From NCBI GenBank assembly GCA_948946035.1, contig CARBKU010000082.1:1-6109 (forward strand): a stretch of 6,109 bases of DNA, read 5' to 3'. Numbering within the stretch: position 1 is the first letter of the stretch; the number at the start of each line of letters is the position of its first letter. Both the position numbers and the translations under genes were made by a program. Below are positions 1 to 6,109 of the stretch, piece by piece. The notes beneath the pieces are model-generated. The model searched no databases, was not told the origin of the DNA, and saw only the letters and a list, made by a program, of their open reading frames with translations. Origin of the DNA: an uncultured Clostridia bacterium. Lineage in GTDB: Bacteria; Bacillota; Clostridia; TANB77; CAG-508.

Positions 1-546
1 TTTATAATGGGAATATTATATAAAAATAAAGTTCAAAACTATAATATTATTTACTGGTCTATTGCAATTATAGGAATTTTAATTGTAATAATAAAAGATA
101 AAAATATAACTAATTTAGGATTTACTAAAGAAAAGATAAAAATAAATCTTATAATATCATTGTTAATAGTGCTTTTAACTTTTATCATAAGTGTTGTTAC
201 AAGCAAAGCACCATTACTAAAACTAATAAAAGAAAGTTTATATTATTTATTTTATATTGGATTATTAGAAGAAATAATATTTAGAGGGTTTATTCAGAAT
301 TATTTATTTGGTTTGAAATGTAAAAAATATATTTTATTTTTAATAGGGGCATTGTTATTTTCTTTAATGCACATACCATTTCAAATGTTTGTAAATGATA
401 ATGTTTCATTAGGGTATATTATTCAGGCACTACCACAATTATTATTCTGTTTTGTATTTCATTTGGTTATGTGTATTATTACTGATAAAAGAAAAGATAT
501 AACTATTCCAACAGCAATACATTATGCAATAGATTATTTGATATAA
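1..546 (+). CDS. CPBP-family intramembrane metalloprotease (Abi-like), probably 5'-partial
   Basis: Membrane protein of the CPBP (CAAX protease and bacteriocin-processing) family, which cleaves substrates in the membrane or gives self-immunity to bacteriocins. Numbering from the ATG at 7 gives 179 residues. Seen: hydrophobic segments at about 14-29, 47-64, 78-87, 109-121 and 140-157; the family's first motif EEIIFRG with E88, E89 and R93; the second motif FSLMH ending in H122; and a terminal HYAID with H172 and D176. The glutamates and histidines are the expected metal or catalytic residues, and all are present. The frame is open to the window edge (codons for F and I precede the ATG), and there is no room to see a ribosome binding site, so the true start may lie upstream. 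The LGF motif near residue 37 is usually close to the N-terminus, so little is likely missing. A hairpin terminator follows the stop. The family is confident; the substrate and any immunity role are unknown. Confidence 0.85.
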   Translation, partial: FIMGILYKNKVQNYNIIYWSIAIIGILIVIIKDKNITNLGFTKEKIKINLIISLLIVLLTFIISVVTSKAPLLKLIKESLYYLFYIGLLEEIIFRGFIQNYLFGLKCKKYILFLIGALLFSLMHIPFQMFVNDNVSLGYIIQALPQLLFCFVFHLVMCIITDKRKDITIPTAIHYAIDYLI

Positions 547-560
547 ATTACAATTCATAC

Positions 561-598
561 AAAATTAGATATTTATTTGAAAAATATCTAATTTTTTT
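561..598 (+). terminator. Rho-independent-type terminator after the CPBP gene
   Basis: A perfect 14-bp inverted repeat (561-574 pairs with 582-595) with a 7-nt loop is followed by a T-run (T7 at 592-598). It begins 14 nt after the CPBP stop codon. The stem is almost entirely A/T (one G-C pair), so it is weaker than a textbook terminator, but position and tail fit transcription ending here. It would separate the CPBP gene from the downstream operon. Confidence 0.7.
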
Positions 599-606
599 GT
601 TATAAT
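577..606 (+). promoter_or_regulatory. Candidate sigma-A promoter P1 inside the terminator
   Basis: A TTGAAA hexamer at 577-582 and a perfect TATAAT at 601-606 are separated by 18 nt, which fits a housekeeping promoter. Transcription would start near 612-614, giving a leader of about 150 nt before the MBL gene. The -35 box starts within the hairpin loop of the preceding terminator, and the spacer is the hairpin's right arm plus the T-run. Prediction is from consensus match only. In such AT-rich DNA chance hexamers are common, but this match and its spacing are good. Confidence 0.5.
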
Positions 607-681
607 CATCTCGAGAAATTACAAGTGTGCGCCAAGCTAAGGGTAAGTAATCTAGCAAGTGAAAATCATATCTAAAATTGA
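607..681 (+). other. Intergenic leader segment of distinct composition, no gene seen
   Basis: Between the two candidate promoters lies a segment whose core (about 610-660) is clearly richer in G and C than its surroundings. It includes the palindrome CTCGAG at 610-615, the run GTGTGCGCC at 625-633, and a possible weak stem ATTAC (618-622) with GTAAT (647-651). CAAGTG occurs twice (622-627 and 655-660). I find no convincing open reading frame, tRNA or known riboswitch. It may be a leader RNA transcribed from P1, a binding site, or a remnant left by insertion of the downstream genes. None of these can be decided from sequence alone. Confidence 0.3.
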
Positions 682-710
682 TAGAAAACTTATTAATTTT
701 GTGTTATACT
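682..710 (+). promoter_or_regulatory. Candidate extended -10 promoter P2 for the MBL/STAND operon
   Basis: TGTTATACT at 702-710 is an extended -10 element (TG, one base, then TATACT at 705-710). A weak -35-like TAGAAA lies at 682-687 with a 17-nt spacer. Start of transcription would fall near 717, leaving a leader of about 45 nt before the MBL start. This makes it the closest plausible promoter for the two-gene unit. Prediction by consensus only. Confidence 0.45.
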
Positions 711-747
711 AACTAGTATTATAGATATTGAGCAAGAAACAAATTTG

Positions 748-754
748 AAAGGAG
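748..754 (+). promoter_or_regulatory. Ribosome binding site that fixes the MBL start at GTG 763
   Basis: AAAGGAG is a near-perfect Shine-Dalgarno sequence. It lies 8 nt before the GTG at 763. The earlier in-frame TTG at 745 sits directly against and upstream of this site and so cannot use it. The next codon, TTG 766, is also possible at 11 nt spacing but is less favourable. Confidence 0.75.
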
Positions 755-762
755 AAAAAATA

Positions 763-1944
763 GTGTTGACTATTAAATTGTTTCCAGCGGGATATGGAGA
801 TTGTATTATGATTTCTGCTGGAAATAAAAACCAGTTTAATATACTAATTGATGGAGGACTAGCAAAAACATATCAAAAATATATAAAATGTGAAATATGT
901 AATATGAAAAATTTAGAACAAAAAATTAATTTAATGATATGCACACATATGGATAATGATCATATTGGTGGGCTGGTTCAAGTGTTGGAAAATATAACTT
1001 CTGATTTCATAGAAAACATTTGGTATAATGGATTTCTTCAAATAATTGATAGAAAATTTTATTCACAAGAAAATAATGATTTTACAGATAGAGACAATAA
1101 GATTTTGAATACAATTATTTCTCAAGGTACACTACCAAACGGAGTACAAGAAATTGGAATTAATGAAGGAATGTCTTTGGGTGTACTTATTGAAGAAAGA
1201 AAAATACCCTTAAACTCGGTAACTAATGGACAAGCCATTTGTTCAGAAACAATAGAATGTATGAATCAAATAGCGGAAAATACATTTATAAGTGTATTAG
1301 GACCATCAAAAAGAAATCTTATAGAAGTGCAAGATTACTGGAAAAATGATATGTTGTCTAGAAATTATACGTTTCGAGTATCAAATAAGATTAAATTAAT
1401 TAAAGCATTTGAATTCCAATTGGAAAATATTAAAGCAATATATGCGAATGAAAAATATAAGATTTGCGAAAATGAAGATTTAGAAAAATATATTGGAGAT
1501 TTATGCGAAAAAGATGGATCCATAGTTAATAGAAGCTCTATTTCTTTTATTCTTGATTACGAAAATAAAAAATATTTGTTTTTAGGAGATGCTGTAATAG
1601 ATGAAACACTATTAAATAATATAGAAAAAGTAGTTGGTCATAGATTTCACTTTTCGGCAATCAAGTTGCCTCATCATGGAAGCAGATATAATATTACACA
1701 TAATTTTATTAGACGTTACACGGCTGATGAGTATTATTGCTTAACAAATTCAAAAATATATAACCATCCAGATTTAGAGGTATTAGCAACGATAATATGC
1801 AAATGTTCTCATTTTAAAAAAATAGTATTTAATTATCCTATAGAGAAAGCATATTTCCTTAATAAAGAACAATGGAAAAAAAAATATAATTACGAAGTCA
1901 TAATTGGCGATGGGAAAAACATAGTAGAAAGGATTTTTGAATGA
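763..1944 (+). CDS. MBL-fold metallohydrolase (ComEC/Rec2-like), defence-system partner
   Basis: A 393-residue soluble protein with no signal peptide or membrane segment. Motifs numbered from GTG 763: the N-terminal strand-turn GYGDC (10-14), the LIDGG turn with D30, the metal motif THMDNDHIGG with H62, D64, D66 and H67, the GDA motif with bridging D276, PHHGS with H304/H305, and NHP with H335. All metal ligands expected of a ComEC/Rec2-type MBL domain are present, so an active di-metal phosphodiesterase or nuclease-like hydrolase is inferred; the substrate is unknown. The transmembrane competence domain of true ComEC is absent. About 200 residues separate the first metal motif from D276, so a family-specific insert is likely. 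The stop overlaps the start of the protease-STAND gene by 4 nt, implying translational coupling and a shared function. This pairing resembles Avs type 1 antiviral systems, as I recall them. The start is GTG 763 because of the ribosome binding site at 748-754. Confidence 0.85.
   Translation: MLTIKLFPAGYGDCIMISAGNKNQFNILIDGGLAKTYQKYIKCEICNMKNLEQKINLMICTHMDNDHIGGLVQVLENITSDFIENIWYNGFLQIIDRKFYSQENNDFTDRDNKILNTIISQGTLPNGVQEIGINEGMSLGVLIEERKIPLNSVTNGQAICSETIECMNQIAENTFISVLGPSKRNLIEVQDYWKNDMLSRNYTFRVSNKIKLIKAFEFQLENIKAIYANEKYKICENEDLEKYIGDLCEKDGSIVNRSSISFILDYENKKYLFLGDAVIDETLLNNIEKVVGHRFHFSAIKLPHHGSRYNITHNFIRRYTADEYYCLTNSKIYNHPDLEVLATIICKCSHFKKIVFNYPIEKAYFLNKEQWKKKYNYEVIIGDGKNIVERIFE
1927..1933 (+). 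promoter_or_regulatory. Ribosome binding site of the protease-STAND gene
   Basis: GAAAGGA lies inside the last codons of the MBL gene, 7 nt before ATG 1941. With the ATGA stop/start overlap this supports coupled translation and fixes the start of the large gene. Confidence 0.75.
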
Positions 1945-4900
1945 AAAAAATACTTATAGGTCAAATATTAAGAGATGGTAGAGTTATGGGTACAGGATTT
2001 CTTGTATCGACAGATATTGTAATGACTGCCAAACATAATGTCATTATAGCAGATGAATTAATTACAGATGAGTTTGTTGAAAAAGAAGTAGTATTTAGAA
2101 TAGACGATAATGATGAAGTTGTAGGGAAAACAATTAACTTAATAGAAGCTATAGAAAAAGGAATTGATTGTGTGTTTATTAAGCTAAATGAAGTTTTATC
2201 AGAAGATACTGTAAATAATTTGGTTGATGTAGAGAATGAAATTATAGGAATAGAATGCCATATTGAGGGATTTCCAAAGCTTATCCAGAAAAGAGAGGTT
2301 TTATTAGGAAATATTATAAATGAACAAGAGGAAAAAATAATAATTAATGTAAAGAGAGAAAATCAATTGCAAAATTATGAAGGGTTATCAGGATCACCTT
2401 TAATAGTATTAGGAAATATTATAGGTATCATTGTAAAACAGGAAAATAGTGAAAGACTAGAAGCTTTAAGTATAAAGTATATAAATAAAATTTTACAATG
2501 TGAAGATGTTTCAATTTTGAAAAAGAAAATACCAATTAATATTTCAGAAGAAAATTATAATTTTAATATTATAAAGAAAAAGGTAAAACAAGTAATTTCA
2601 ATGGTTGGACCTAGATATAACAAGAAACTTAATATAACAACAGGAACATATAGTAATTTAAAATTTATGTTAAAGAAGGATGGAATAGCGGAACGATTAC
2701 AAGATATAAGTTTACAAATAAAAGATTGTATAAAGAAATTACTTGAATTTTATTCTTATAAACAGAATGAAAATGAAGATAGCAGACTGAAAATAAATGC
2801 TATTGTTACTCAAATGCAAATAGATAGCATTACATTTGATTCAGGTGTATATGAAGAAGAAAAATTGAAGCAGATTTTAGAAAATTTAAAAGAATATGAA
2901 CAAAAACTTAGAGAAGTATTTGAAGTTGAAAAAAATCGCTTTGAAGAAAAAAATGGTAATGGAACATATAATAATAAAAGTTGGAGAGGTTTTATGGCTT
3001 CGTATATGTGTGTATTTCCAACACAATATTTAGATGAATTAAGGGATGTGATTATAGCTCTTCCATTGATTGAAAGAATGCTTGATGTTGAATTAATAAA
3101 TAATGCAAAGAATAATGCTATTTTAATTACAGGAAAAGGAGGTATTGGAAAAACTCATTTGCTATGTGATATAGTAAATGAATTTCTTGAAGAAGACATT
3201 CCTGCTGTTTTAATATTGGGAGATATGTTTAGAGAAAATAAAAACGCAGATACTGTAATTATGGACTTTTATCAAAAAGGAGACTATATAGAAAATTTTT
3301 TTGCATGGCTAAATGAGTATGGTAATCAAAATAATGTATATATACCAATTTGTATAGATGCTATTAATGAAGTGGCTGATTTTTCATATTGGGATAGTAA
3401 TCTTCCATTAATTATTGAAAAGGCAAAAGAGTATTCAAACATTAAGATAATTGTTAGTTGTAGAAGTATATATTTAAAAGAATATCTTGATGATGAAAAA
3501 ATAAAAGATATGGTACAGTTACAACATAATGGTTTTACTGAAATGGAAGTTGAAGCGTTGAGCAGTTTTTGTAAAAGTTATGGTGTAAATATTAATTGTG
3601 ATACAACATGCGCTCCTGAATTTATAAATCCACTTTTTCTGAAGATGCTTTGTGAAGTTGCTACAGAAAAGAAAGATAAGACTGTTGTTGTGAAAGATAT
3701 TCAGACAGTAATGGAAGAGTTTTTTCGTATGAAAGACAAAAAAATAGCAAAATATTATTCGGATTATTTTTCTGTTAAGGATAAAGTTATTTCGTTAGCA
3801 TTGAATAAAGTGACACAGTATATGGTAAACAAAGAACAATATAGTATTTCTTGGAATGAGCTTAGGACAATTATTGATAGTATATTAGATGGCTTTGGCA
3901 TAAAAGGAAAAACATCAGGTTTTATAAAATGGTTGATATCAGAAGATTTGTTAAGAGAGTTGAATGAAAAAGGAACAGAGATAGCATTTGCGTATCAAAA
4001 GTTTTTTGAATATTTGTATGCCCAAAAATATGAGGGCAAAGAAATAGAAACTATTATAAAAGCAGTAGAAGATAAAAAAATAACACTTGGAACGCTGGAA
4101 ATGATTCAAATAGCATATTTTCGAAATACAAAGGAAGAATTTATAAGTAAGATTACTGATAGGATACATAGTGAAGCAGTTGAATCTTTTATGAGTGGTC
4201 TCTATTGGAGAAATGAAAATGAGATAAATGATAAATCAACTGCAGAAATTGAAAAATTACTTTGGTCATCAAGTAAAACTGATGTACGACGAGCAATGTT
4301 AGGGCTATTAGCTGTTTCTACCAAAACAAAATGTATTGTTAATGCACATTATATACATAATAAATTAATTCATATGAATCCATATAAAAGAGATTATATT
4401 TTGAGTTTCTTTTTGCTAAAACAATATGATGAAGTGAAAATTATATCAAATATGTGTGAGAGAGCGATAGCATTGAATAAAACCGATTTTACAGAAGATA
4501 GTATTCTGTTATGGAAAATTGTTTTGTGTTGGGGAACAGGAAGTAATGATATTAAGCTAAGAGATAAAGCCAGTAAAGGGTTAGTGAACCTATTCAGACT
4601 ATATCCGTCAGATATGTTGACAATTATTGATATGTTTAAAGGAGTAGAGGATGATTATATCCATGAAAGGATATGGCAGGCAGTATATTCTTCTCTTGTT
4701 CTACTTGCCCAACAAAAATATGTGATGCCGATTTTAGAATATATTAAGAATAGTATTATTTTAGCTCATATTTGGCCACAAAATGTTTTATTACGTGATT
4801 ATTTAAGAAACATTTTTGAGTACGCATATTATAAAGGGTGGTGCAGTATGGAAGAAGTAGTTTTGGTTAGACCACCATATAAAAGTAAAAAAAATATCCA

Positions 4901-5747
4901 CAATAAAGAATATGCATTGCAGATCAAAGATAAATTTTCACGCTTATACTGGAATTGTCAGGAAAGTGATTTTGCTATATACACAATTCCAGCTGAAGTT
5001 GAGAATTATGGACTTACACGAAAGGAAGTTGGACTTATGATTTTTGAAGATATTGTAAAAAGTGGATATGAGCTGTGTGAAAAATATGATAGTAATATTG
5101 ATTATATTTATGGTTCATTAAGAAATCGCGATGAACAGGTAGAAAGAATTGGAAAAAAATATCAAAAAATATATCTATACAGAGAACTAGGAAATATTTA
5201 TGACAATTATGAATATAAACCTAAGTATAGATATGAGGATATAGAGCTTATATGTCCTGAACAAGGAAATTCATTTAGAGATATAGATTTAACTGTGGTA
5301 CCTAAAATTAATGCATTTGAGGGAAAAAAGCTTGTATACCCGTTTTATAGATATTGTAAATGGGATGATATTACTTGGTTCACAAAAAATGATGTTGAAC
5401 ATTATATTTCCGATATAATAGAATTCGATAATGAAGGAGAAGTGTATTATATGCTACAGGGATATCTATCTTCAAAAGAAATAAGAAAAAAGGCATTTAG
5501 AGAAGTATGGATGCAAGTAAGGACTTATTTTTATCATAAAGATAAAAAGGCTGATTTGATGAAGTGGTTTGAAAAAAAAGATTTTGAAGGGCGTTGGATG
5601 CCAGAGGGATTTAGAGAATTATATGAATGTTGTATTGGAGAATATCCATGGAGCCCTACAATGGTTAATTATTTAGGTCAAGAAGAAGAACAAGATTTTC
5701 GGTATAAAAGCACCAGCTCCATGTCATTTGATTACAACAGTAAATGA
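1941..5747 (+). CDS. Trypsin-like protease-STAND NTPase (Avs-like antiviral sensor), frameshifted near its 3' end
   Basis: A giant intracellular immune-sensor-type protein; 1268 residues are read in this frame. Residues 1-190 are a trypsin-like serine protease with H32 in TAKH, D76 in the IDCVFIKL strand and S152 in GLSGSP, a complete triad, without signal peptide. Residues 205-390 are a helical, partly coiled-coil linker that begins with a GPRY motif (223-226). The STAND/NACHT core follows: Walker A GKGGIGKT (398-405, K404), Walker B ICIDAINE (D473, E477), sensor SCR (R508) and NPLFL (563-567), then winged-helix-like sequence. From about 750 a helical array carries landmarks I recall from Avs-like proteins: RD (817-818, 874-875, 952-953), VEDDYIHER (ending 910), PPY (978-980), GKKYQ (1071-1075), RDID (1113-1116) and GEYPW (1233-1237). 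It is coupled to the MBL gene by a 4-nt overlap. Inferred action: phage-protein recognition by the C-terminal arm, ATP-driven oligomerisation, protease activation. The last ~12 residues look like out-of-frame noise, because family sequence continues in the +1 frame. Domain calls are confident; the exact Avs subtype is not. Confidence 0.85.
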   Translation: MKKILIGQILRDGRVMGTGFLVSTDIVMTAKHNVIIADELITDEFVEKEVVFRIDDNDEVVGKTINLIEAIEKGIDCVFIKLNEVLSEDTVNNLVDVENEIIGIECHIEGFPKLIQKREVLLGNIINEQEEKIIINVKRENQLQNYEGLSGSPLIVLGNIIGIIVKQENSERLEALSIKYINKILQCEDVSILKKKIPINISEENYNFNIIKKKVKQVISMVGPRYNKKLNITTGTYSNLKFMLKKDGIAERLQDISLQIKDCIKKLLEFYSYKQNENEDSRLKINAIVTQMQIDSITFDSGVYEEEKLKQILENLKEYEQKLREVFEVEKNRFEEKNGNGTYNNKSWRGFMASYMCVFPTQYLDELRDVIIALPLIERMLDVELINNAKNNAILITGKGGIGKTHLLCDIVNEFLEEDIPAVLILGDMFRENKNADTVIMDFYQKGDYIENFFAWLNEYGNQNNVYIPICIDAINEVADFSYWDSNLPLIIEKAKEYSNIKIIVSCRSIYLKEYLDDEKIKDMVQLQHNGFTEMEVEALSSFCKSYGVNINCDTTCAPEFINPLFLKMLCEVATEKKDKTVVVKDIQTVMEEFFRMKDKKIAKYYSDYFSVKDKVISLALNKVTQYMVNKEQYSISWNELRTIIDSILDGFGIKGKTSGFIKWLISEDLLRELNEKGTEIAFAYQKFFEYLYAQKYEGKEIETIIKAVEDKKITLGTLEMIQIAYFRNTKEEFISKITDRIHSEAVESFMSGLYWRNENEINDKSTAEIEKLLWSSSKTDVRRAMLGLLAVSTKTKCIVNAHYIHNKLIHMNPYKRDYILSFFLLKQYDEVKIISNMCERAIALNKTDFTEDSILLWKIVLCWGTGSNDIKLRDKASKGLVNLFRLYPSDMLTIIDMFKGVEDDYIHERIWQAVYSSLVLLAQQKYVMPILEYIKNSIILAHIWPQNVLLRDYLRNIFEYAYYKGWCSMEEVVLVRPPYKSKKNIHNKEYALQIKDKFSRLYWNCQESDFAIYTIPAEVENYGLTRKEVGLMIFEDIVKSGYELCEKYDSNIDYIYGSLRNRDEQVERIGKKYQKIYLYRELGNIYDNYEYKPKYRYEDIELICPEQGNSFRDIDLTVVPKINAFEGKKLVYPFYRYCKWDDITWFTKNDVEHYISDIIEFDNEGEVYYMLQGYLSSKEIRKKAFREVWMQVRTYFYHKDKKADLMKWFEKKDFEGRWMPEGFRELYECCIGEYPWSPTMVNYLGQEEEQDFRYKSTSSMSFDYNSK
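5706..5709 (+). other. Probable frameshift site (AAAA) in the STAND gene
   Basis: Frame 0 reads TTT CGG TAT AAA AGC ACC and stops at 5745. The +1 frame is open from 5677 to the window end and carries conserved family sequence. Removing one A from the AAAA run joins YK directly to APAPCHLITTVNDY with no loss of sense. The true switch point must lie between 5677 and 5744; the A-run is the simplest choice, and the loss of family-like sequence after residue 1256 supports it. Confidence 0.7.
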
Positions 5748-6109
5748 TTATATAGGTGAGAAAGACTCACCATTTTGTACTAATGGAGAAAGTTCATATA
5801 AGTTTCCATCAAAGTTTTTATTTGAAAAAATGAATTTATCATGGGATGGTTCGTTTGGGTATGATGTGAATGGGCGCAAAGTTATTATTAATGGTTGTAA
5901 TAATGCTATATATATAAATAAGAGGTTCTTAATTGAATTTTTGGAGCAAAATAACTTAGATGTTGTATGGACAGTGTTAGGTGAAAAACAAAAAATTACT
6001 GGTGATTTAGTAAGGAATTTCCCTGGTAAATCTGAATTTAGCTATACATACTATTTGGATAATACATTTAATATATGTCGAAATCATGAAGTTTTTAATA
6101 GTATAAAAC
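5710..6109 (+). pseudogene. C-terminal part of the protease-STAND protein in the +1 frame, 3'-partial
   Basis: This frame is open without a stop to the window edge (133 complete codons) and continues the protein encoded from 1941. It begins APAPCHLITTVNDY, then a YKFPSKFLFEKMNLSW segment, a GYDVNGRKVIING strand pair and LDVVWTVLGEK (WTVLGEK at 5968-5988). I recall such a block (a PSxWL-like motif, a beta-rich segment and vWtvlGEK) as the conserved end of Avs-like STAND proteins. No ribosome binding site or plausible start exists at its beginning. The in-frame ATG at 5830 falls inside the conserved block and lacks a Shine-Dalgarno sequence, so independent translation is unlikely. With it the protein would be at least 1389 residues. 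Its end, and any third gene of the system, lie outside the window. Confidence 0.75.

Noticed and set aside
678..710. Promoter using TTGATA at 678-683 with TATACT at 705-710
   Set aside because: The 21-nt spacer is too long for a sigma-A promoter; the extended -10 with the weak TAGAAA box at 17 nt is the better reading.
3951..4169. Minus-strand open frame of 72 codons inside the STAND gene
   Set aside because: It lies wholly within a well-supported gene, encodes a low-complexity F/Y/C-rich peptide caused by the A-rich opposite strand, and has no family resemblance or convincing ribosome binding site.
5697..5712. Canonical -1 programmed ribosomal frameshift
   Set aside because: The shift needed is +1 (frame 0 to the frame one base ahead), there is no X XXY YYZ heptamer giving it, and no strong downstream hairpin is apparent.
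5724..5747. Natural C-terminus of the STAND protein at 5747
   Set aside because: The final residues look like random frame reading, while the +1 frame continues conserved family sequence immediately afterwards.
5830..6109. Separate downstream gene starting at ATG 5830
   Set aside because: The ATG is inside the conserved C-terminal block, no Shine-Dalgarno sequence precedes it, and coding sense in the same frame extends at least 120 nt upstream.
1..6109. CRISPR arrays, insertion sequences, tRNA or rRNA genes
   Set aside because: No regularly spaced direct repeats, transposase-like coding sequence, or recognisable tRNA/rRNA sequence was seen on either strand.

Overview
The window is a very AT-rich stretch of DNA. 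AGA and ATA codons are common, and the clear Shine-Dalgarno sequences (AAAGGAG, GAAAGGA) sit 7-8 nt before their starts. This suggests a low-GC Firmicute such as a clostridial or lachnospiraceal relative. That placement is inferred from composition and ribosome-binding-site style only, and no taxonomic marker gene is present.

Layout: (1) 1-546 holds a CPBP-family intramembrane protease-like gene, probably cut at its 5' end, followed by an AT-rich hairpin terminator (561-598). (2) 547-762 is an intergenic region with two candidate promoters and a short stretch (about 610-660) of visibly different composition. (3) 763-1944 encodes a metallo-beta-lactamase (MBL) fold hydrolase of the ComEC/Rec2-like type with all metal-binding motifs present. 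(4) From 1941, overlapping the MBL stop by 4 nt (ATGA), a very large gene encodes an N-terminal trypsin-like serine protease (H32/D76/S152), a helical linker, a STAND/NACHT-type NTPase (GKGGIGKT at 398-405) and a long C-terminal helical sensor region. The frame closes at 5747, but the family's C-terminal sequence continues in the +1 frame (about 5710 to the window end, including WTVLGEK). The gene is therefore frameshifted, most simply by one extra A in the AAAA run at 5706-5709, and the window cuts its 3' end.

How the genes work together: the MBL and protease-STAND genes form a translationally coupled two-gene unit. This architecture matches antiviral STAND (Avs/AVAST) immune systems, where the C-terminal arm recognises a conserved phage protein, the NTPase core oligomerises, and the N-terminal effector (here a protease) is switched on. 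The MBL protein would be a second enzymatic component. The pairing most resembles what I remember as AVAST type 1, but I cannot confirm the subtype from the window. The frameshift raises the question of whether the system in this genome is inactivated, mis-sequenced or recoded. The CPBP gene upstream lies behind its own terminator and is probably a separate unit, though the family also has links to bacteriocin immunity and defence.
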